From: an uncultured Porphyromonadaceae bacterium
GTDB taxonomy: Bacteria; Bacteroidota; Bacteroidia; Bacteroidales; Muribaculaceae
Direction: 5' to 3'
Length of the DNA stretch: 64,000 nt
Assembly: GCA_902491625.1 (NCBI GenBank)
Contig: CABUIO010000002.1
Span: 145,457-209,456 of the forward strand
Shown: piece after piece, positions 60,898 through 64,000 of the stretch
Position numbering within the stretch: position 1 is the first letter of the stretch
Layout: every line of letters begins with the position of its first letter
Made by a program: the position numbers and the translations under genes
The notes under the pieces: model-generated
Seen by the model: the letters and a program-made list of their open reading frames with translations, nothing else
What the model was told of the DNA's origin: nothing
Database searches by the model: none

Positions 60898-62049
60898 ATG
60901 GAAAATCCAAGAAACCCTTTCATTCTCGGCCATCGCATCAGCCGCCCTTATTTCTGCGACAGGGAAAATGAGGAGCGCCGTCTCGTCTCCGCAGTCATCA
61001 ACGGTCGCAATGTGGTGCTTATCTCGCCGCGCCGCATGGGAAAGACCTCACTCGTCTATGTCTCGCTGCACGATTCCGAAGCGATACAGGACGAGTATGT
61101 GACTGTGTTTCTTGACATTCTCCAGACCGGCACCCTCGGCGAATTCACATATCTGTTGGGCAAGGCGGTGTTCGACGCGCTCCTCCCCAAAGGCCAGGCG
61201 AAAGTGCGCGGATTTCTCGCAGCTCTCAAATCTCTGAAAGGATCTTTCGGCTTCGATCCTATCAGCGGCACACCGACTTTCGACATCCAGTTGGGCGACA
61301 TCCGGCAGCCGGAATACACACTTCAGGAGATTTTCGGATATATCGAAGAAAATGACCGACAGGTTGTCATCGTGATCGACGAGTTTCAGCAGATCACGAA
61401 ATATCCCGAACAGAACACAGAGGCGATTCTCCGCAGCCACATACAACGTCTCTCGCGGGCTTCCTTCGTCTTCGCCGGCAGCGAACGCACGATCCTGCAG
61501 GACATGTTCGTCTCCTCCAGCCGTCCGTTCTATAACAGCGCCGAGATCATGCATCTCGGCCCGATAGAGGAAGATATCTACGTAGAGTTCGCCGGCAATC
61601 TTTTCCGCGAAAGGGAAAGAGATATGGAACCGGAGCCGGTGCGCCGGACGTTCCGGCTTTTCGACGGAAACACATTTTACATGCAGCGCACCATGAACGG
61701 CGCCTTCGCCGAAACAGCATCCGGTACAGTCTGTGGCGCCGAAACCATACGCCGCGTCGTAAGGACAATGCTGGAGTCGGGCGAAGTAGTTTATCGCGAG
61801 ATGCTTTCAAACATCAGCTACAGCCAGAAGGCCACGCTCTATGCCGTGGCACAGGAGCGTCTGGTCGAGAATCCGCTCGGGGCGGAATTCATCAACAAGC
61901 ACAGCCTTAAATCGGCCAGTTCGGTGCAGAACGCCCTCTCCAGGCTCGTATCCTCCGGAATCGTGACGAGGACACCCGACGGCTACAGCCTCTCCGATCC
62001 TCTGCTGAGAATCTTCATCAACGGCCTTTATTCCACGCCGGAAATCTGA
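60898..62049 (+). CDS. AAA ATPase (archaeal-type ATPase_2/AAA_14-like)
   Basis: 383 residues. MENPRNPFILGHRISRPYFC followed by DRENEERRLVSAVINGRNVV is the usual opening of these stand-alone ATPases. Walker A is LISPRRMGKTSLVY (about 41-54), Walker B VVIVIDEFQQITKYP (about 157-171), and the sensor-like FVFAGSERTIL follows. The C-terminal about 110 residues form a winged-helix-like domain (INKHSLKSASSVQNALSRLV, SGIVTRTPDGYSLSDPLLRI). Such single proteins are widespread in Bacteroidales, often mobile, with unknown targets. It is monocistronic with a short leader and a striking palindrome over its promoter. Confidence 0.88.
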   Translation: MENPRNPFILGHRISRPYFCDRENEERRLVSAVINGRNVVLISPRRMGKTSLVYVSLHDSEAIQDEYVTVFLDILQTGTLGEFTYLLGKAVFDALLPKGQAKVRGFLAALKSLKGSFGFDPISGTPTFDIQLGDIRQPEYTLQEIFGYIEENDRQVVIVIDEFQQITKYPEQNTEAILRSHIQRLSRASFVFAGSERTILQDMFVSSSRPFYNSAEIMHLGPIEEDIYVEFAGNLFRERERDMEPEPVRRTFRLFDGNTFYMQRTMNGAFAETASGTVCGAETIRRVVRTMLESGEVVYREMLSNISYSQKATLYAVAQERLVENPLGAEFINKHSLKSASSVQNALSRLVSSGIVTRTPDGYSLSDPLLRIFINGLYSTPEI

Positions 62050-62076
62050 TCGGGCGGACTTGTCGGCGCTTGTGTT

Positions 62077-62108
62077 GTTGCGGATTCAGATTCTTTTTCG
62101 TAATTTCG
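62077..62108 (+). promoter_or_regulatory. candidate promoter of the peptide transporter gene
   Basis: GTTG (62077-62080), 20-base spacer, TAATTTCG (62101-62108), one mismatch in each box. Predicted leader of about 80 nt. Confidence 0.5.
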
Positions 62109-62194
62109 CCCGTAGCGGCACAGCTCCAATAGTGCCTACACGGCTGCGCGCCACCACTCATATGCCTAACTAACAATCATTTATCTATATCATT

Positions 62195-63910
62195 ATGTTC
62201 AAGAACCAACCCAAAGGACTCTATGTCCTCGCACTGGCCAACACCGGCGAACGCTTCGGCTACTACACGATGCTGGCTGTGTTCCTGCTGTTTTTACAGG
62301 CAAAATTCGGGTTTGATTCCGCTGTTTCCGGCCAAATTTACGCGGGCTTCCTCGCCTTCGTGTATTTTATGCCGATGATCGGCGGTATCATCGCCGACAA
62401 GTGGAGTTTCTCGAAATGCGTGGTGACAGGTATCGTGGTGATGTTCCTCGGCTATCTGATCATGGCCATCCCGACGAGCATCCGCTCCGACTCCTCGCTG
62501 TGGATCCTCATCGGCGCCCTCGTACTGATCTCTGTAGGTACAGGCCTCTTCAAAGGCAACCTTCAAGTGATGGTGGGCGACCTCTACAACGATCCGCGCT
62601 ACAGCGCGCAGCGTGACAATGCGTTCTCGCTCTTCTACATGGCAATCAACATCGGCTCGCTCTTCGCGCCCATGATGGCCACCGTGATGACTAACGTCTC
62701 GCTCCACGGCGCCGGATTCGAGTATTCCGCCGACCTTCCCGCACTCTGCAACAGTTTCCTCACCTCCGGAGGCGCCGACACCGCGAAGAAGATCGCCGAC
62801 ATCGCCGCCGCCAACCACATGACAGTCGGAGCCGACACCGCCGCATTCTGCAACAACTACCTGACCTCGCTCACCACCGGCTACAGCTACGCGTTCGGAG
62901 TGGCCTGCTTCTCGCTGGTTGTCAGCTATCTCATCTACTTCCTCGGCCGAGGCACCTACGCCCACATCATCAAGGGCAAGGCGCAGAAGGGTGGTAAAGC
63001 CGCCGCTGTCGCCGAGGGCCCGCAGCTCACGAAGGCTCAGACCAAGAGCCGCATCATCGCCCTGCTGCTTGTCTTCGCGGTCGTGATCTTCTTCTGGATG
63101 GTGTTCCATCAGAACGGCGCCACCCTCACCGAATTCGCCAAGAACTGCACCTCGCCCGACGCTTTCGGATTCACCCGCATCGGATTCAATGTCTGGGCAC
63201 TCCTTACCATCATCGTCGGCGTCTACGCTCTTTTCTCGCTGTTCCAGAGCAAGAGCGCCGCAGGCAAGATCATCTCCGGCGTGCTGCTTGTCGGCGTGGC
63301 CATAGGTCTCTTTTTCTTCTATCAGACCACACCCGAGCCTGTCAGCGGCATCCAGCCCCAGATGTACCAGCAGTTCAATCCCTTCTACGTGGTGGCGCTG
63401 ACTCCCGTATCGCTGGCCATCTTCACATGGCTCGCCAACCGCAAGAAAGAGCCCTCTGCGCCACGTAAGATCGGCTACGGCATGGTGATGGCCGCCGCGG
63501 CCTACGGTCTGCTGCTCGTCGGCTCGCTCTCGATCACAGGCACAAAGGGCGCCGTAAGCCCCAACTGGCTAATCAGCACATATCTGCTGCTCACCTTCGC
63601 CGAACTTCTGCTCTCCCCCATGGGCATTTCGTTCGTCAGCAAGGTCGCTCCTCCAAAGTACAAGGGCATCATGATGGGATGCTGGTTCGGTGCCACAGCC
63701 GTCGGCAACTACCTCGTCTCCATCCCTATGCTGCTTTGGGGCAAGGTCTCCCTGCCGCTCCTCTGGGGCATCCTGATCGCTATCTGTCTCATCTCAGCCA
63801 CCTTCATCTTCGCCATCATGAAGAAGCTTGAGGCCGCCACCGGCGACACTCCCGCGCCCGCGAAGGAAGAGGCGAAAGCTCTAAAGCAGGCCGCCGAAGC
63901 CGAGATTTAA
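62195..63910 (+). CDS. POT/PTR2-family proton-coupled oligopeptide transporter
   Basis: 571 residues with about 14 membrane helices. The family signature ANTGERFGYYTMLAVFLLFL (the ExxERFxYY motif that carries proton-coupling residues) lies at residues 15-34, followed by FVYFMPMIGGIIADKW and the second signature FSLFYMAINIGSLFAPMMA. An inserted segment of about 60 residues (about 185-245) lies between helices 6 and 7, and a long cytoplasmic loop is Lys-rich (KGKAQKGGKAAAVAEG). It imports di- and tripeptides with protons, suiting an amino-acid-fermenting gut anaerobe. Transcribed alone. Confidence 0.93.
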   Translation: MFKNQPKGLYVLALANTGERFGYYTMLAVFLLFLQAKFGFDSAVSGQIYAGFLAFVYFMPMIGGIIADKWSFSKCVVTGIVVMFLGYLIMAIPTSIRSDSSLWILIGALVLISVGTGLFKGNLQVMVGDLYNDPRYSAQRDNAFSLFYMAINIGSLFAPMMATVMTNVSLHGAGFEYSADLPALCNSFLTSGGADTAKKIADIAAANHMTVGADTAAFCNNYLTSLTTGYSYAFGVACFSLVVSYLIYFLGRGTYAHIIKGKAQKGGKAAAVAEGPQLTKAQTKSRIIALLLVFAVVIFFWMVFHQNGATLTEFAKNCTSPDAFGFTRIGFNVWALLTIIVGVYALFSLFQSKSAAGKIISGVLLVGVAIGLFFFYQTTPEPVSGIQPQMYQQFNPFYVVALTPVSLAIFTWLANRKKEPSAPRKIGYGMVMAAAAYGLLLVGSLSITGTKGAVSPNWLISTYLLLTFAELLLSPMGISFVSKVAPPKYKGIMMGCWFGATAVGNYLVSIPMLLWGKVSLPLLWGILIAICLISATFIFAIMKKLEAATGDTPAPAKEEAKALKQAAEAEI

Positions 63911-63976
63911 TCCACTTTAACTCACCTAAAATAGGGATATTCAGTTAATGGCGGTGCCGGAGGTCAGCTAAAGTCG

Positions 63977-64000
63977 CTCAGGCAGCAAAAATTGCCTGAG
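63977..64000 (+). terminator. probable terminator hairpin cut by the window edge
   Basis: CTCAGGCA (63977-63984) pairs with TGCCTGAG (63993-64000), loop of 8. Any following T tract lies outside the window. Confidence 0.55.

Overview
This window looks like a chromosome segment from a high-GC member of the Bacteroidales, most likely Muribaculaceae. The evidence is as follows. At least ten intergenic regions carry the Bacteroidetes promoter (TTTG, 19-20 bases, TAnnTTTG), and genes lack clear Shine-Dalgarno sequences. Gene content includes DUF4919, DUF2027-Smr, KorAB, LytS/LytTR pairs and outer-membrane beta-barrels with TonB-type plugs. Genes are GC-rich (third positions mostly G/C), unlike low-GC Bacteroides. 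The species assignment is inference. No rRNA, tRNA or CRISPR array was seen.

Layout. 1-3085: 5' part of a large secreted fibronectin-like protein (minus strand; its C-terminus lies outside the window). 3512-7670: LytTR response regulator and LytS-type kinase, divergent from an outer-membrane receptor with back-to-back promoters. 7671-8353: terminator, MITE-like element and a large inverted repeat. 8354-16466: lipoprotein, RNase R, an operon panB / vWA-like lipoprotein / LD-carboxypeptidase, and an acyltransferase. 16756-21197: KorAB, a radical SAM protein and a membrane protein. 21802-38893: a 17-kb co-directional run that begins with an unusual cytoskeleton-like module (small membrane protein, tubulin/FtsZ-like GTPase, giant actin/Hsp70-like ATPase, acidic membrane protein). 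It continues with MutS, a TPR protein, a beta-barrel, small conserved proteins and SlyD. 39100-42310: PheT and YebC.

42371-49813 is the most striking region. It is a compact, lower-GC, single-strand gene cluster for a ribosomally made, radical-SAM-modified peptide family (RiPP). It has a radical SAM/SPASM maturase and four tandem paralogous precursors. Each precursor has a 38-residue leader ending in Gly-Gly and a core with exactly six cysteines in a C-x-N-[Y/F] repeat. An outer-membrane receptor-like beta-barrel and a C39-peptidase ABC exporter follow. The likely logic is that the maturase crosslinks the Cys/Asn/Tyr repeats, the exporter cuts after Gly-Gly, and the barrel handles outer-membrane passage or uptake.

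50629-64000: two divergent paralogous beta-barrels, an envelope-sugar pair (hexapeptide acetyltransferase, GT90), an outer-membrane phospholipase A, a six-hairpin glycosidase, a tandemly duplicated 254-bp repeat, a PLP aminotransferase, DUF695 and DUF2027-Smr genes, an AAA ATPase and a POT-family peptide transporter. Several intergenic gaps hold one shared set of dispersed palindromic repeats.
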